In this document: positions 22,881 to 32,187 of the stretch, piece by piece
Layout: each line of letters opens with the position of its first letter
Position numbering within the stretch: position 1 is the first letter of the stretch
DNA from: an uncultured Burkholderiales bacterium
GTDB lineage: Bacteria > Pseudomonadota > Gammaproteobacteria > Burkholderiales > Burkholderiaceae_C
Reading direction: 5' to 3'
Assembly (NCBI GenBank): GCA_903896615.1
Contig: CAITYM010000051.1
Span: 1-46,247, forward strand
Length of the DNA: 46,247 nt
Program-made: the position numbers and the translations under genes
The notes under the pieces: generated by a model
The model's input: only the letters and a program-made list of their open reading frames with translations
Database searches by the model: none
What the model was told of the DNA's origin: nothing

Positions 22881-23678
22881 TTATGCCCTAAAAATATAAG
22901 CATCCATAGCAAGAACGTAATCATTGATGCCTCTATAAAAAGCTTGTGCACGAGCCTCTTTGCCAGCAGCACCCAGAGCAACAAATAAAGGTAATAAATG
23001 TTCTTCTGTTGGATGCGCTCTTGCCCCATCTTTGTTTATTTTTCTATAGTTGATTAACGAATCTATATCACCTTCGGATAGCATCTCATGTAACCAATCG
23101 GCAAATCGCTGAATATATTCAGGTGTTGTGCCCGCTTCCGCTTTGATTTGTCGATAATCTCCCAAGTTATGAGTTAAATTACCGCTGGCAAGTATGAGTA
23201 TTCCCCGGTCAGGTAATTCGGATAGTACTTGTCCTAATTTATAAGCGTATTCTGGGCCTGCATGGCCTTGAAGTGATAGCGGGACTATTGGAACATTTGC
23301 ATCAGGGTATATTTGGCGAAGTGGAATCCACGCTCCGTGATCTAATCCTCTGCCTGGATCGAGAAGACACTCAAAATTATTTTCTAACAGTACCTTCTGA
23401 ATTTCTACTGCTAATTCAGGACACCCTGTTGCTGGATATTTAATTTTATAGAGTCGTTCATCAAAGCCGTAAAAGTCATAAATCGTTTCTAGTTGGCGAG
23501 CTGTGCCAAGTGTTGGAGTGGATGTTTCCCAGTGTGGGCTAATACAAAGTACCGCTCGGGGCGTTGGAAATTCCCCCGCTATTCGGGCAATGGCATATCC
23601 AGCTGCACCAGAATCTAGGGCAAAAGTAGGGGCACCGTGAGGCACAAAAAGGACGTTTTTTAGAGTTGACATGTTCAT
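22881..23678 (-). CDS. LigB/DODA-type extradiol ring-cleavage dioxygenase (YgiD-like)
   Basis: From the ATG at 23676-23678 the product is 265 residues. It starts MNMSTLKNVLFVPHGAPTFA, and the putative metal ligands are His14 in VPHGAP and His49 in CISPHWET. His114 in GLDHGAWIPL and ASGNLTHNLGDY at about 164-175 complete the class III extradiol dioxygenase pattern. Members cleave catechol-like rings with a bound metal. The reading frame stays open far upstream, to 24257, but that part is antisense to the LysR gene and is not homologous to the family, so I rejected it. It is divergent from the LysR gene, with 85 bases between the starts. Confidence 0.9.
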   Translation of the reverse strand: MNMSTLKNVLFVPHGAPTFALDSGAAGYAIARIAGEFPTPRAVLCISPHWETSTPTLGTARQLETIYDFYGFDERLYKIKYPATGCPELAVEIQKVLLENNFECLLDPGRGLDHGAWIPLRQIYPDANVPIVPLSLQGHAGPEYAYKLGQVLSELPDRGILILASGNLTHNLGDYRQIKAEAGTTPEYIQRFADWLHEMLSEGDIDSLINYRKINKDGARAHPTEEHLLPLFVALGAAGKEARAQAFYRGINDYVLAMDAYIFRA

Positions 23679-23763
23679 TTTTAAACTTGAATCGAACTGT
23701 ATTCGTAAAATTGTTTCAAATATAGTGGGTAAAATGGAATTATTTGTTGCAAAATATTGAACA

Positions 23764-24654
23764 ATGGATAAATTTAAATCAATGCAAGCTTTTGTCAGAG
23801 TTGCAGAAGCTGGAAGTTTCACCGCTGTTGCCAACCAATTGGGGGTTCCAAGGTCACTCATTACGCGTTTGATTGCAAGCTTAGAGAGGCAATTAGGGGT
23901 TAAGTTGATGACGCGTAGTACTCGCAGTCTGTCCCTAACGACAGCTGGATCCGCATATTTGGAGAAATGTAGGGTTATCCTAAACTTGGTGGACGCAACA
24001 GAATCTGGTTTGATGAGCGAGAAATTTGCGCCTAAAGGTGAAATTCGGATAAGTTTGCCTTTGAGTTTTGGTCTTGAGAGGTTGCTCCCAATCTTGTTTG
24101 AATTTGCAAAGGAAAATTCTGAAATCAAACTTGCAATGGATTTTTCTGATCGGCACTCAAATTTGATTGAGGAAGGGTTGGACCTAGCGATTCGGATTAC
24201 CTCAAGTCTGGACTCTACTGATATCGTTAGAAAACTTGGAGTGAGTAAATTGATCACAGTAGCTAGCCCTGAGTATCTTAAGTTGCACGGAATTCCATTG
24301 AATCCCTCAGATCTTAAAAGTCACGAATGCCTTGATTACTCCCTACAGCCTTCTATTGCAACTTGGAGCTATATGGTCAAGGGCGAATTAAAGCCTGTAA
24401 CCATTGAGGGTCGACTGGTTGCTAATAACGGGGATGCTTTGGCTCAAGCAGCCATTAAAGGGCTTGGCATAGCGCGCCAGCCGGAATTCATTGTGGCTAA
24501 TTACATAGCAAGCGGTGAACTGGTAACTTTATTAAATGATTACGATGCCCTCGAATTAGGGATCTACGCCGTTTTGCCTAGCAACCGCTACATTCCACAC
24601 CGTATATCTGTTTTGATGGAGTACATCTCAAAGTCATTGAAGAGCGAGATTTAG
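23764..24654 (+). CDS. LysR family transcriptional regulator
   Basis: This 296-residue protein has the N-terminal helix-turn-helix DKFKSMQAFVRVAEAGSFTA, followed by LGVPRSLITRLIASLERQLG within residues 1-60. An effector-binding domain follows that opens with GEIRISLPLSFGLERLLPIL. The subtype is the crgA/aaeR-like branch, recognisable from TRSTRSLSLTTAGSAYLEKC. It is divergent from the extradiol dioxygenase gene, the classic layout for a LysR protein that controls its neighbour. The 85-base gap should hold its binding site. The inducer is unknown. Confidence 0.93.
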   Translation: MDKFKSMQAFVRVAEAGSFTAVANQLGVPRSLITRLIASLERQLGVKLMTRSTRSLSLTTAGSAYLEKCRVILNLVDATESGLMSEKFAPKGEIRISLPLSFGLERLLPILFEFAKENSEIKLAMDFSDRHSNLIEEGLDLAIRITSSLDSTDIVRKLGVSKLITVASPEYLKLHGIPLNPSDLKSHECLDYSLQPSIATWSYMVKGELKPVTIEGRLVANNGDALAQAAIKGLGIARQPEFIVANYIASGELVTLLNDYDALELGIYAVLPSNRYIPHRISVLMEYISKSLKSEI

Positions 24655-25079
24655 GCTATATGTTTCATATCACAGTTGGCAAATGCTGTGTTACCAAAGT
24701 TAGGTCGTTTTTGTTCAATTTGAATCCCTCAAGCGATGAATTAATTTTTTTTTCTCAATGAAATTGTCCAAGGGATAAAGTTTTGACTAAATGAGCGGCG
24801 CAAGCACCTCGCCTTAGGCATGGGTATAGTTCTGTGCTCCTGATGAACATAACGATTTGAGTTCTTTTATGAGGAATTACAAATAGGCTCAAGCTCATTC
24901 AAACGGCCATCAAGTTCCTAGTCCCGGTTAGTTTTAAAAACAGCAAGAGCCATTTTATTGAATCAAGGCAGTTAAGGGGAGAAGATTAATTTCGCAGTAG
25001 GGGGCAATTGGTATCTCCGCATACCAGAGTAATTGTTACCTTTGTTAAGTTCGTGATTGAATGTTAGGTGATACAGTCA
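24655..25079. other. Intergenic region with no recognised gene
   Basis: These 425 bases lie between the LysR gene and the end of the conserved hypothetical. I find no convincing reading frame, no terminator with a T-run and no known RNA. Short AT-rich runs occur near 24745. Confidence 0.4.
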
Positions 25080-25568
25080 TCATAATTTAGTTTCAGTCAA
25101 TTTCTTTCTAATTCTGGATAGTTTTTCATCATAGTCATAATCATCTGAGTTATCAAAGTTAATGTAGTTGCTTTTCTTCTCGACTGATCGTGATTTGGCC
25201 TTATGTTTAATTGGACAAAAATATGATTCTGTTGCGCCAATAATAGATGCTACTAAATTTATGACGCCAACCGCATATGCGCAGTAGGTGCAGTGAAACT
25301 TCGAGATCCAGTCCAAATACTTAAGTTCTTGTCGATCGAAGATAATGAAATCAGATCTACTAAATTTTTGTAATTTATAGATTGGGAAACAAGTTAACTG
25401 GTAAAACGATACAAAGATATCAAGAAAAACTAAAGGAAAAATCATTGCATAAATAATGGGTCCTGTAATCAAATTAATGGGCTTGGATCGCTTTATGAGA
25501 TCAATCAGTCCCAATTGGTTGTTTGACTTTTTATGAATGATGAAGATCTTGTGTTCTTTTTTAATCAT
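25080..25568 (-). CDS. Conserved hypothetical membrane protein
   Basis: This 162-residue protein has one or two hydrophobic stretches at about residues 33-60 (ITGPIIYAMIFPLVFLDIFV). It then has a conserved core: YQLTCFPIYKLQKFSRSDFI, IFDRQELKYLDWISKFHCTY and ATESYFCPIKHKAK. I recall this block from uncharacterised proteins across many proteobacteria, usually as a Cys-x-Tyr-Cys motif with a downstream CPIKH. That suggests a metal site, which is inference. The start codon is followed by a Lys-rich stretch. The C-terminal tail is charged and Asp/Tyr-rich. No function is known to me. Confidence 0.75.
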   Translation of the reverse strand: MIKKEHKIFIIHKKSNNQLGLIDLIKRSKPINLITGPIIYAMIFPLVFLDIFVSFYQLTCFPIYKLQKFSRSDFIIFDRQELKYLDWISKFHCTYCAYAVGVINLVASIIGATESYFCPIKHKAKSRSVEKKSNYINFDNSDDYDYDEKLSRIRKKLTETKL

Positions 25569-25677
25569 ATATGTAACAACCTATATTCGTATTTAAGAAT
25601 GAGTTATTGAGGTGATTTAAGTTTTAAATAAACAACTACAGTAATACCGATTCTCTATTAGTGTTAGGTAAAGTATT

Positions 25678-25691
25678 TTGACAAATATCAA
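25678..25691. promoter_or_regulatory. FNR/ANR-like box (nine of ten positions)
   Basis: TTGACAAATATCAA differs from the consensus at one position. It lies 110-123 bases upstream of the conserved hypothetical's start codon. One or two such matches are expected by chance in a window this size, so this is a weak call. Confidence 0.25.
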
Positions 25692-25803
25692 TTAAAGTAA
25701 TGTCCCAACGTTCTCATGAGATTAAAAAAGCAATTTAACTCTTTTGATTGATATCTAACATTGACTTAATCGAATAAAGATCAACTAATTCTTGACTACT
25801 ATT

Positions 25804-26463
25804 TCAGAACATCCTAATTAGCCCGATGTAGGTCGAGTTACCGCTAATACTTGTATTGCCACTTATTTTATTGAAATGGAGTAGGGCTCCCCGCGCCGCA
25901 AAATTCTTACTAATCGATTTTTGATATCCTATTCCATAAAATTCCCCTAACCCGTTGGAACGCTCTTGAACCGAATCAGTAACTGTAGTTGTCAAAGCTA
26001 AAGTTGAATTTAAGGCGTAATGCGTAACCCCGATGATAAGAAAACTATTTTGAAATCCAGTTGATTCATTGGGTCGGAATAATATTCCTAAATCAGCCCC
26101 TTCGTAGTTTGTGATGCTGTTCCCTCTGTAGTTAAGAAGTCCAAAGGATTGCCCTGAGTACTTGACGTTTTCATTTTTTGATTTGCTATACCCTAATTCG
26201 AGCGCGAAGTTTTTAGTGAAAAAATATCCACTGAACAATCTATAGTTGGGAGTTCCAGTATTGTTGTCAAATGTTGGATTTGATCCTGTCTCCGATCTAA
26301 TGAGATCTATGTTAGAGCTAGCTTGCTTTGAATATATTGAATACCCAATGTCTGCTCCTAAATAGATATTTTGGAACTGGTGTTGAGCACAAGCCCCAAA
26401 AGCCGTAAAAAATACTGAAGTCTCTATCAGTGCTTTTAAAAGTCGTGACATCTTAAGTTCCAT
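25804..26463 (-). CDS. Outer-membrane beta-barrel protein
   Basis: This product of up to 219 residues has an N-terminal signal sequence ending near FFTAFGACA. An alternative start at 26449-26451 removes four residues and gives a tidier signal. The body has alternating aromatic strands typical of an eight-strand barrel: NIYLGADIGYSIYSK, YRLFSGYFFTKNFALELGYS, GIGYQKSISKNFAARGALLH and a final STYIGLIRMF ending in Phe. This is the OmpA/OmpW-like porin-family layout, a small barrel with no C-terminal peptidoglycan domain. The role is unknown. The gene stands alone between a conserved hypothetical and the catalase-like gene. Confidence 0.8.
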   Translation of the reverse strand: MELKMSRLLKALIETSVFFTAFGACAQHQFQNIYLGADIGYSIYSKQASSNIDLIRSETGSNPTFDNNTGTPNYRLFSGYFFTKNFALELGYSKSKNENVKYSGQSFGLLNYRGNSITNYEGADLGILFRPNESTGFQNSFLIIGVTHYALNSTLALTTTVTDSVQERSNGLGEFYGIGYQKSISKNFAARGALLHFNKISGNTSISGNSTYIGLIRMF

Positions 26464-26654
26464 GGTTACAACTAAATAAGTTGTAACTGGATTTAACTAC
26501 CGAATAACTTAATAATTAAGTATTGCAAAAGCAACAGTAAAGATTTCCATTTTAAGGAGTAATTTATTGATTAATATCATTTTTAGACGATTTGTGGTCC
26601 AACATCAAATCCAAATTGGTAGTTTTGTCGTGCTGCTGCTCATTGGGACTAGTC

Positions 26655-27644
26655 TTAATTTCCGGTGACCCGTTTGGCGTAGGATGTTGCATAGGCTGGC
26701 GATCGAAACAAAAGAACTGGATCATTTGTAGGTCTTATTCCAGCCGCCATTACCAAAGGATCAAAGTTGATTTTTTCACAAGGTCCACCATCCTGAGGCG
26801 ATACTGTGTTTAGTGTAAGTACCCCCGCTTTAATCTCTATTCTTTCCTTTGGCCAGTAAACCGTCGGATCATTTTGCTCGTCTTCTGGATTACCGATCGT
26901 TACGATCATGTTCCAGCTTATAGGGCCATCCTTTGCCCTATTGGTTAAATCTTCATCTAAAAAACGTGCGGGCATATTTTTAATTTCTTCATCATTAAGT
27001 CTTTTAACACCCGCAACTGGCTCGAAACGCCAACGAACTAGGGTGGCTTGATTTTTAGAATTGATAAATTTGAATGTATGAACACTAAAGAACTCGCTGT
27101 TTGCATAACTAACAGGGGGATTGTGCGTAGCCATAAATTCACTCAACGCTTTAGCATCAGGATGGGTATCTCTAAATTCCTTTTGTTTTTGTGGGTTCGG
27201 TTTTCCAGTTTCGGAGTCCGGGAGGTTAGCAACCATGGAATCTAAAAAGGTTTGAGGAGTTGAAGCACCAAATACTGGGACGTTCAGCATAGTAAAGTGT
27301 TGAAATGAATTTTTATTCAATTTAAACTCAATGGCCAGCCCTCTTGGACTTTTCGTCGTGTCCGTAGCTTTTGGATTTCCTCCTGCCAGGGAGAAGCGAG
27401 TCACTACTGGTATCTCCTTTCCAGAGAAGAGTGCAGAAGAAGTGTATTTATTAAGTAATTTTGAGCCAACGAAACTACCACTTGCACAAATTCCAATAAT
27501 ATGATTTCGACGGGCGCCAGGTGTCACGCCGTTTAGTTTCTCCATGGTACTGATTACTTCACCTGGATTGGGTTGATCCGCATTCACATGAAGACTTGCA
27601 GAAAGTCCAATTAGTAAGTAAAAGGGGAGTAGGTAAATTTTCAT
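26655..27644 (-). CDS. Periplasmic catalase-family peroxidase (SrpA-like)
   Basis: This 329-residue protein has a signal peptide ending near HVNA at about residue 22. It has the small-catalase core: distal His48 in RRNHIIGICASGSFVGS, SPRGLAIEFKLN and HFTMLNVPVFGASTPQ. The proximal heme Tyr318 lies in the R-x-x-x-Y motif (FRSPAYATSYAKR). It is much shorter than monofunctional catalases, as in the catalase-related peroxidase family. Members have heme-dependent peroxidase and weak catalase activity. It starts 69 bases after the DUF4399 gene stops and is probably co-transcribed with it. Confidence 0.9.
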   Translation of the reverse strand: MKIYLLPFYLLIGLSASLHVNADQPNPGEVISTMEKLNGVTPGARRNHIIGICASGSFVGSKLLNKYTSSALFSGKEIPVVTRFSLAGGNPKATDTTKSPRGLAIEFKLNKNSFQHFTMLNVPVFGASTPQTFLDSMVANLPDSETGKPNPQKQKEFRDTHPDAKALSEFMATHNPPVSYANSEFFSVHTFKFINSKNQATLVRWRFEPVAGVKRLNDEEIKNMPARFLDEDLTNRAKDGPISWNMIVTIGNPEDEQNDPTVYWPKERIEIKAGVLTLNTVSPQDGGPCEKINFDPLVMAAGIRPTNDPVLLFRSPAYATSYAKRVTGN

Positions 27645-27713
27645 GTTATTTAAAGGTTTTGAGTACTAGGTCTAATTGCCATGTATCCGTGCGGGAGGTG
27701 ATTTACTGACAAA

Positions 27714-28106
27714 CTAGTTAACTGTAATATGAATCGACTTCATGAGTTTAGGTCCATAAGATTGATGTGCGCCATTTGCGAACTGCATAGTCAGCATATA
27801 TTTACCTGGTGGTAAAGTCAATTCCGTTTCTGTTTGCCCTTTTCCAAAATGCTTATGAGTTTCATCCATGGGAATAGTTACACCTTCGGGAATGTTTTCA
27901 GCATTGATAAAGAGGTGATGATGTCCCGTATTAGCAGTCATGTCACCTGCTGGGGCTATTTTCATGTCAGAGACAGCAAAGACAACCTTAAAGGGGTTAG
28001 TAACAGTAGATCCATCTTTGGGCTGGACAAAGTCAACTGATTGAGCTGAACTTGAGTTAGCGTATAAAAGTATGAAAATTGGCAAAATAAGTGATTTAAA
28101 GTTCAT
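27714..28106 (-). CDS. DUF4399 domain periplasmic protein
   Basis: From the ATG at 28104-28106 the protein is 130 residues, with a signal peptide ending near ANSSSA. The frame is open 46 codons further upstream, but that part has no signal sequence and is unlike the family. The body reads VDFVQPKDGSTVTNPFKVVF, MTANTGHHHLFINA and LPPGKYMLTMQFANGAHQSY, the DUF4399 pattern with its His-rich HHHLFI block. This suggests a small immunoglobulin-like fold that may bind a metal. It precedes the catalase-like gene by 69 bases. The function is unknown. Confidence 0.85.
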   Translation of the reverse strand: MNFKSLILPIFILLYANSSSAQSVDFVQPKDGSTVTNPFKVVFAVSDMKIAPAGDMTANTGHHHLFINAENIPEGVTIPMDETHKHFGKGQTETELTLPPGKYMLTMQFANGAHQSYGPKLMKSIHITVN

Positions 28107-28507
28107 GGTAATTTGGTTAGATAGATTAGGGTTAGGATGGTGAATATAAATGTAGTGGATCGAGAATCTCGATACCTTACTGGCAACTCCAGAGTCTTTG
28201 TCTGTAGGGTTAGGATTGTCAAATCCCAATCCTATCAGTTTCAACCGAGCTACGGCTCATGGATAAAACCATTGTTAACGATAACGTTTAAAAACAACGC
28301 TTTTTTAACGTATTTAAATGATGGTGACCCTATATTTGTTTAATAAAAGTCTAAGATTTCATGGACCAATCAAATAGACTTATCTTTACATAAACTGCTA
28401 TAAAGTAATCATCAATATTATTAAATAAAATAATCCTACTTTAGTGGTATTTTTGCGTGGCTCATTTCCTTGGATAATGTCCATGAATTAGTTTTATAAA
28501 AACTTTC
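28107..28507. other. Divergent promoter region before mreB
   Basis: These 401 bases separate the divergent DUF4399 and mreB starts. TATAAAGT near 28400 is a fair -10 for mreB, with TAGACT 18 bases before it as a weak -35. No coding sequence is supported. Confidence 0.4.
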
Positions 28508-29548
28508 ATGCTTTCATTTGTTACTAAATATTTCTCTACTGATATCGCTATTGATTTGGGTACCGCAAATACTCTAATCATTGCCAGGAATCATGGACTT
28601 GTGTTAGACGAACCGTCTGTCGTTGTCGTTAAACGAGAGGGTAAATTTAGTGGCAAAGCCTCCGTTGTAGCGGTTGGACGTGAGGCTAAAGGGATGCTTG
28701 GGCGTGTTCCTGAAGGGATGGAGGCTATTCGTCCTATGAAGGACGGGGTGATCGCTGATTTTACGATTACCGAGTTGATGTTGAAGCACTTTATCAAAAT
28801 GGTGCACCCTGATTCTTTTTTTAGACCGAGTCCTAGAATTGTTATCTGTGTTCCCTCAGGATCCACTCAGGTCGAGCGAAGAGCAATTAGAGAATCAGCT
28901 CTAGGAGCAGGAGCTTCACAAGTGTACTTAATTGAAGAGCCTATGGCTGCGGCAATTGGTGCAGGTTTACCTGTTTCTGAACCTGCTGGATCTATGGTCG
29001 CCGATATAGGAGGGGGTACTACAGAGGTCGGGATCGTTTCTTTGGGAGGGATGGTCTACAAAAATAGTGTCCGAATTGGAGGCGATAAATTTGATGAGGC
29101 GATTGTTAATTTTATACGTCGCAATTATGGAATGCTAATAGGTGATCAAACAGCGGAGCGCCTTAAAAAAGAAGTGGCAATTGCTTTTCCTTCATCCGAG
29201 ATTCAAGAGACAGAGGTCATTGGTAGAAATTTAGCACACGGTGTTCCTCAGACTTTTGTCGTTACATCAGCTGAGTTGCTCGAAGCATTGACAGATCCAC
29301 TTAATGGTTTTTTATCGGCCATCAAACTTGCATTAGAGCAGACACCCCCAGAACTTAGTTCTGATATTGCAGAGCGAGGGATAGTTCTGACTGGAGGTGG
29401 TGCCTTACTTAAAGGTATTGATAAACTCCTAACAGAGGAGACTGGATTGCCCGTCATCATTGCTGAGGATCCGCTTAAATGTGTTGTTAAGGGATGCGGT
29501 ATAGCTTTGGAGAGCATTGATTTTGCGAATGTCTTCTCCAATGAATAA
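28508..29548 (+). CDS. MreB-like actin-family protein (solitary copy)
   Basis: This 346-residue protein shows all the actin-ATPase motifs. Phosphate 1 is [16 protein letters not shown] (about 13-28), phosphate 2 is [18 protein letters not shown], and the adenosine motif is [14 protein letters not shown]. The MreB-specific blocks [29 protein letters not shown] and [16 protein letters not shown] are present and the length is normal. No mreC, mreD, pbp2 or rodA follows. The next gene is a convergent bactofilin. The usual Burkholderiales mreB lies in an mreBCD operon. This may therefore be a second, specialised copy, although the window alone cannot show whether another exists. Confidence 0.92.
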   Translation: MLSFVTKYFSTDIAIDLGTANTLIIARNHGLVLDEPSVVVVKREGKFSGKASVVAVGREAKGMLGRVPEGMEAIRPMKDGVIADFTITELMLKHFIKMVHPDSFFRPSPRIVICVPSGSTQVERRAIRESALGAGASQVYLIEEPMAAAIGAGLPVSEPAGSMVADIGGGTTEVGIVSLGGMVYKNSVRIGGDKFDEAIVNFIRRNYGMLIGDQTAERLKKEVAIAFPSSEIQETEVIGRNLAHGVPQTFVVTSAELLEALTDPLNGFLSAIKLALEQTPPELSSDIAERGIVLTGGGALLKGIDKLLTEETGLPVIIAEDPLKCVVKGCGIALESIDFANVFSNE

Positions 29549-29593
29549 TACGAAATAAAGACTGGGATTCGTCCAGTTTCGATTTGAAAAATA

Positions 29594-29648
29594 GGTAGAG
29601 AAAAGTGGGAGCTTTTGGCAAGTAATTCAAAACTACCAATTTTCTACC
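29594..29648. terminator. Candidate bidirectional terminator between mreB and bactofilin
   Basis: GGTAGAGAAAA at 29594-29604 can pair with TTTTCTACC at 29640-29648, with a two-base bulge and a long loop. An A-rich stretch precedes it and a T-rich stretch follows, so it could act in both directions between these convergent genes. The long loop makes it uncertain. Confidence 0.4.
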
Positions 29649-29657
29649 TTAAATCTT

Positions 29658-30050
29658 TTATTTCCCCTTTGTAATTTGGTTCATTGATCCAGCGAATTTT
29701 CCGCCTCGTTCAATCTCCATCTCAGAGTATTCAAGTTTGCCAGATACGATGCCGGAAGCTCTTATGTGGAGGTGTTCTTCGCAGAAGATTTCTTGATTGA
29801 TTTGGCCAATAATGTCCATGGACCTAGCCCTAGAAATTCCAGTTAACTTTCCTTCCTTGCCTACAAGCAGGCTATCTGCTTTTATTTCACCAGTGACGGT
29901 GCCGTGAATCTCAGCTTTACCCGGTACGGTAATTTTTCCATCAAATACAACTCCTTCACCAATAAATAAGTCTTTTGATTTTTGACTGTTATTTTGATTA
30001 ATATTTGGGTTTAGGTTGCTATTATTCGCTAGGTTTGAAGAGAAAGTCAT
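29658..30050 (-). CDS. Bactofilin (polymer-forming cytoskeletal protein)
   Basis: This 130-residue protein has a disordered Asn/Ser-rich N-terminal tail of about 25 residues. The beta-helical bactofilin core follows: LFIGEGVVFDGKITVPGKAE, IHGTVTGEIKADSLLVGKEG, SMDIIGQINQEIFCEEHLHI and EYSEMEIERGGKFAGSM. Bactofilins polymerise without nucleotide and place cell-wall enzymes or appendages. It is convergent with the solitary mreB 110 bases away. The two cytoskeletal genes may serve the same shape or polarity process. A near-consensus FNR-like site lies 92-105 bases upstream. Confidence 0.92.
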   Translation of the reverse strand: MTFSSNLANNSNLNPNINQNNSQKSKDLFIGEGVVFDGKITVPGKAEIHGTVTGEIKADSLLVGKEGKLTGISRARSMDIIGQINQEIFCEEHLHIRASGIVSGKLEYSEMEIERGGKFAGSMNQITKGK

Positions 30051-30141
30051 TTTATGAAAAATATGATTTGTTGACGATTAACTATCTGGTGTATTTTACT
30101 TATTAGATTAAGAAAACCCCATTTAAATCTATGTTTTTGAT

Positions 30142-30155
30142 TTGAATATTATCAA
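30142..30155. promoter_or_regulatory. FNR/ANR-like box (nine of ten positions)
   Basis: TTGAATATTATCAA has one mismatch to the consensus and lies in the promoter region of the bactofilin gene. Chance could explain it. Confidence 0.25.
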
Positions 30156-30245
30156 ATAAATGCTATTCGTACCCTTAAGGTCGTATTTTTTCACAATAAG
30201 CCTGGTGGTTTCTTAATATAAATAAAAAGAATACATTCAGCGGCG

Positions 30246-31478
30246 TTAAAACGACACAAATGGTCCAAGATTGATTGGTACGTCAAATCCAACAAATATA
30301 TCCTTACCGTAGAAAAAGGACAGTCCAAAATCAAAATCATTAGAGATATTACCAATACCAACACCCGCTAAGTTATTAAAAGCCGTATTACCAGTTGCGA
30401 ATAAACTGTTAGCAGAGTCAATTTCAAAAGGAAGTGTCTTACCATTTACAGTTCCAGACAGGTTAAGGGCGGGTGTGGGGCAGTAAAAGCCAGCACTGTT
30501 GCCGTTGCACTGGGTGATAGCGTCAGTGAATAAAATTGCATTTGAGCCACTGTCAAGGAAACCTGTATAGACACTTGTTTGATTAGAACGGTTGGTATAG
30601 GAAAAATTAAAGTTCCCATTTGCATCAAGTGGATATCTTGTTCCAGTTAATTGGTTGTTTGATTGAGATTTAATACCTAAAACCAAATAACCATTTACCC
30701 CACTTGCACCACTTTTTGGAATGTTTGGGAGCTTAATTAAAACCCCGTTATTGTCTACTGTCATTTGAGTAACTGGATTTTGTATTTGACTCAGAAGAGG
30801 GATGCCCTGGCGATTAATGCAATTTGTATTGGTACTGCATGTATAGTAGATATTGCTGCTTATGCCTAGATTTTGGGTAAATGTACAACCAATTCCGCAA
30901 TCCTCTTGGGTTACGCTTACTCCAAGTATTCCGTTGCCTCCGAATGTTGCGACTGTATCTTGAGTATTGGTGCATGAGGTTGGAATATTGGGATAAGCAG
31001 GATCCCCAATGATTTGAACGGCCAAGGAGTTAATTTGGCTCTCCTGAGCTAGCTGAATGTCAGCAGTCCTCACGCTTCCCCATATTGATGAATTAACAAA
31101 GTTTAAACACTCATTTAGGTTAACTCCGTTAATTTTTCTTTGAGGTAAAGCATTAAGTAAGCTTTGATTCAATACTGAGCTAATAAATCTTAACCCTGTA
31201 GAGCCAGTGTCTAAAATAATGTGGTCGACTGTTTGACAAATTGTTGTCCCTGGCGCACATATTGTTACCGTTACAAACGGCACATTTACAGCGTTATTAT
31301 TGCCTCCAGCTGGACCTGAATCTACAACTATTGGCATCACATTTGCACCTACTACCGAGGTCTCACTAACGACTACGCGCGAAAGGTTATTGGAATCCGC
31401 CGAGCTGCCTCCACCTCCACAACTGGATAACAAAAAAGCAAGGGTAATAAAACTGCTGTAAAACAGTATGCTTCTCAA
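30246..31478 (-). CDS. DUF3443 family lipoprotein
   Basis: This 410-residue protein has a lipoprotein signal ending LLSSCGGGGS, so it is membrane-anchored. Its body holds the DUF3443 blocks NVPFVTVTICAPGTTICQTV, HIILDTGSTGLRF, GILGVSVTQEDCG and DFDFGLSFFYGKDIFVGFD. The ILDTGS motif and a second FLDSGSNAILF motif resemble the two catalytic Asp-Thr/Ser-Gly motifs of pepsin-like proteases, so a protease-type fold is likely. Whether it is active is unknown. It overlaps the DUF2844 gene by four bases. This pair is a known Burkholderiales arrangement of unknown function. Confidence 0.88.
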   Translation of the reverse strand: MRSILFYSSFITLAFLLSSCGGGGSSADSNNLSRVVVSETSVVGANVMPIVVDSGPAGGNNNAVNVPFVTVTICAPGTTICQTVDHIILDTGSTGLRFISSVLNQSLLNALPQRKINGVNLNECLNFVNSSIWGSVRTADIQLAQESQINSLAVQIIGDPAYPNIPTSCTNTQDTVATFGGNGILGVSVTQEDCGIGCTFTQNLGISSNIYYTCSTNTNCINRQGIPLLSQIQNPVTQMTVDNNGVLIKLPNIPKSGASGVNGYLVLGIKSQSNNQLTGTRYPLDANGNFNFSYTNRSNQTSVYTGFLDSGSNAILFTDAITQCNGNSAGFYCPTPALNLSGTVNGKTLPFEIDSANSLFATGNTAFNNLAGVGIGNISNDFDFGLSFFYGKDIFVGFDVPINLGPFVSF

Positions 31479-31927
31479 TTAATTTCCTCCAGTTTAAGTC
31501 CCATTGGTAGAAGGGTCGGCAAGTATGCTCGACCGTTGAACGCCCTGATGTGTCCAGCAGATTCAATCACAATATCGGGATGTTGGTAGATCAAGGGTCC
31601 ACGTCTTGAAGAATTTGTATTCGTAGCTGCTTGGTAGTCTTTGATGTGAGAACCAAGAATCATCTCAAAGTTTGGAAGCAGGGGGCCATTCCACGTTACA
31701 GCAAAAACCTGTCCATTGGTGGATAAATACTCCTTTACTTTTGTACCCGAGGGTAAGGTTAAAGTATGTATGGTGTAATTACTTAGAGCTTCAGTGGTAA
31801 TTGTTGCAGCGCTCTTGTTGGAATCGTCATATACTGATTGTTCGTTCCCATGCAGAGCTGCTCGCGCTGTTACTGCTAAAGATATGTTTAATATAAACCA
31901 GATTAGAAAATTCTTATGTTTATTCAT
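31475..31927 (-). CDS. DUF2844 family secreted protein
   Basis: This 150-residue protein has a signal peptide ending near TARA at about residue 23. It has the DUF2844 core: ALHGNEQSVYDD, HTLTLPSGTKVKEYLSTNG and VFAVTWNGPLLPNFEMILG. The stop overlaps the start of the DUF3443 gene by four bases, so the two are translationally coupled. That pairing is the main clue to function: a secreted partner of the DUF3443 lipoprotein. No enzymatic motif is visible. Confidence 0.88.
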   Translation of the reverse strand: MNKHKNFLIWFILNISLAVTARAALHGNEQSVYDDSNKSAATITTEALSNYTIHTLTLPSGTKVKEYLSTNGQVFAVTWNGPLLPNFEMILGSHIKDYQAATNTNSSRRGPLIYQHPDIVIESAGHIRAFNGRAYLPTLLPMGLKLEEIN

Positions 31928-32187
31928 ATCCTAGGTATCCGAATAGTTGGTGTGAAGCTAATGAAGTTTTTTTATTAAAATTGAACGGTTCTATTTACAT
32001 TTCTTGAATTTGATAGCTAAGCGAGATTGGAGATTGAATTCTCAGAGTACTGAATGTCTTAGCTGAAATTAAATCGTGAACCTGACAATTCCCCCCCCTT
32101 GAATTTCAATTTCTATCCTACCTTATTATTCCAAAGTCGTCCAGTTCTGGTTGAACTACTGAGGCTCTATTGTTGATAAACCGATAT

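Noticed and set aside
23679..24257. Upstream extension of the dioxygenase frame
   Set aside because: It is antisense to the LysR gene, has no homology to the dioxygenase family, and the motif-bearing protein starts well at 23678.
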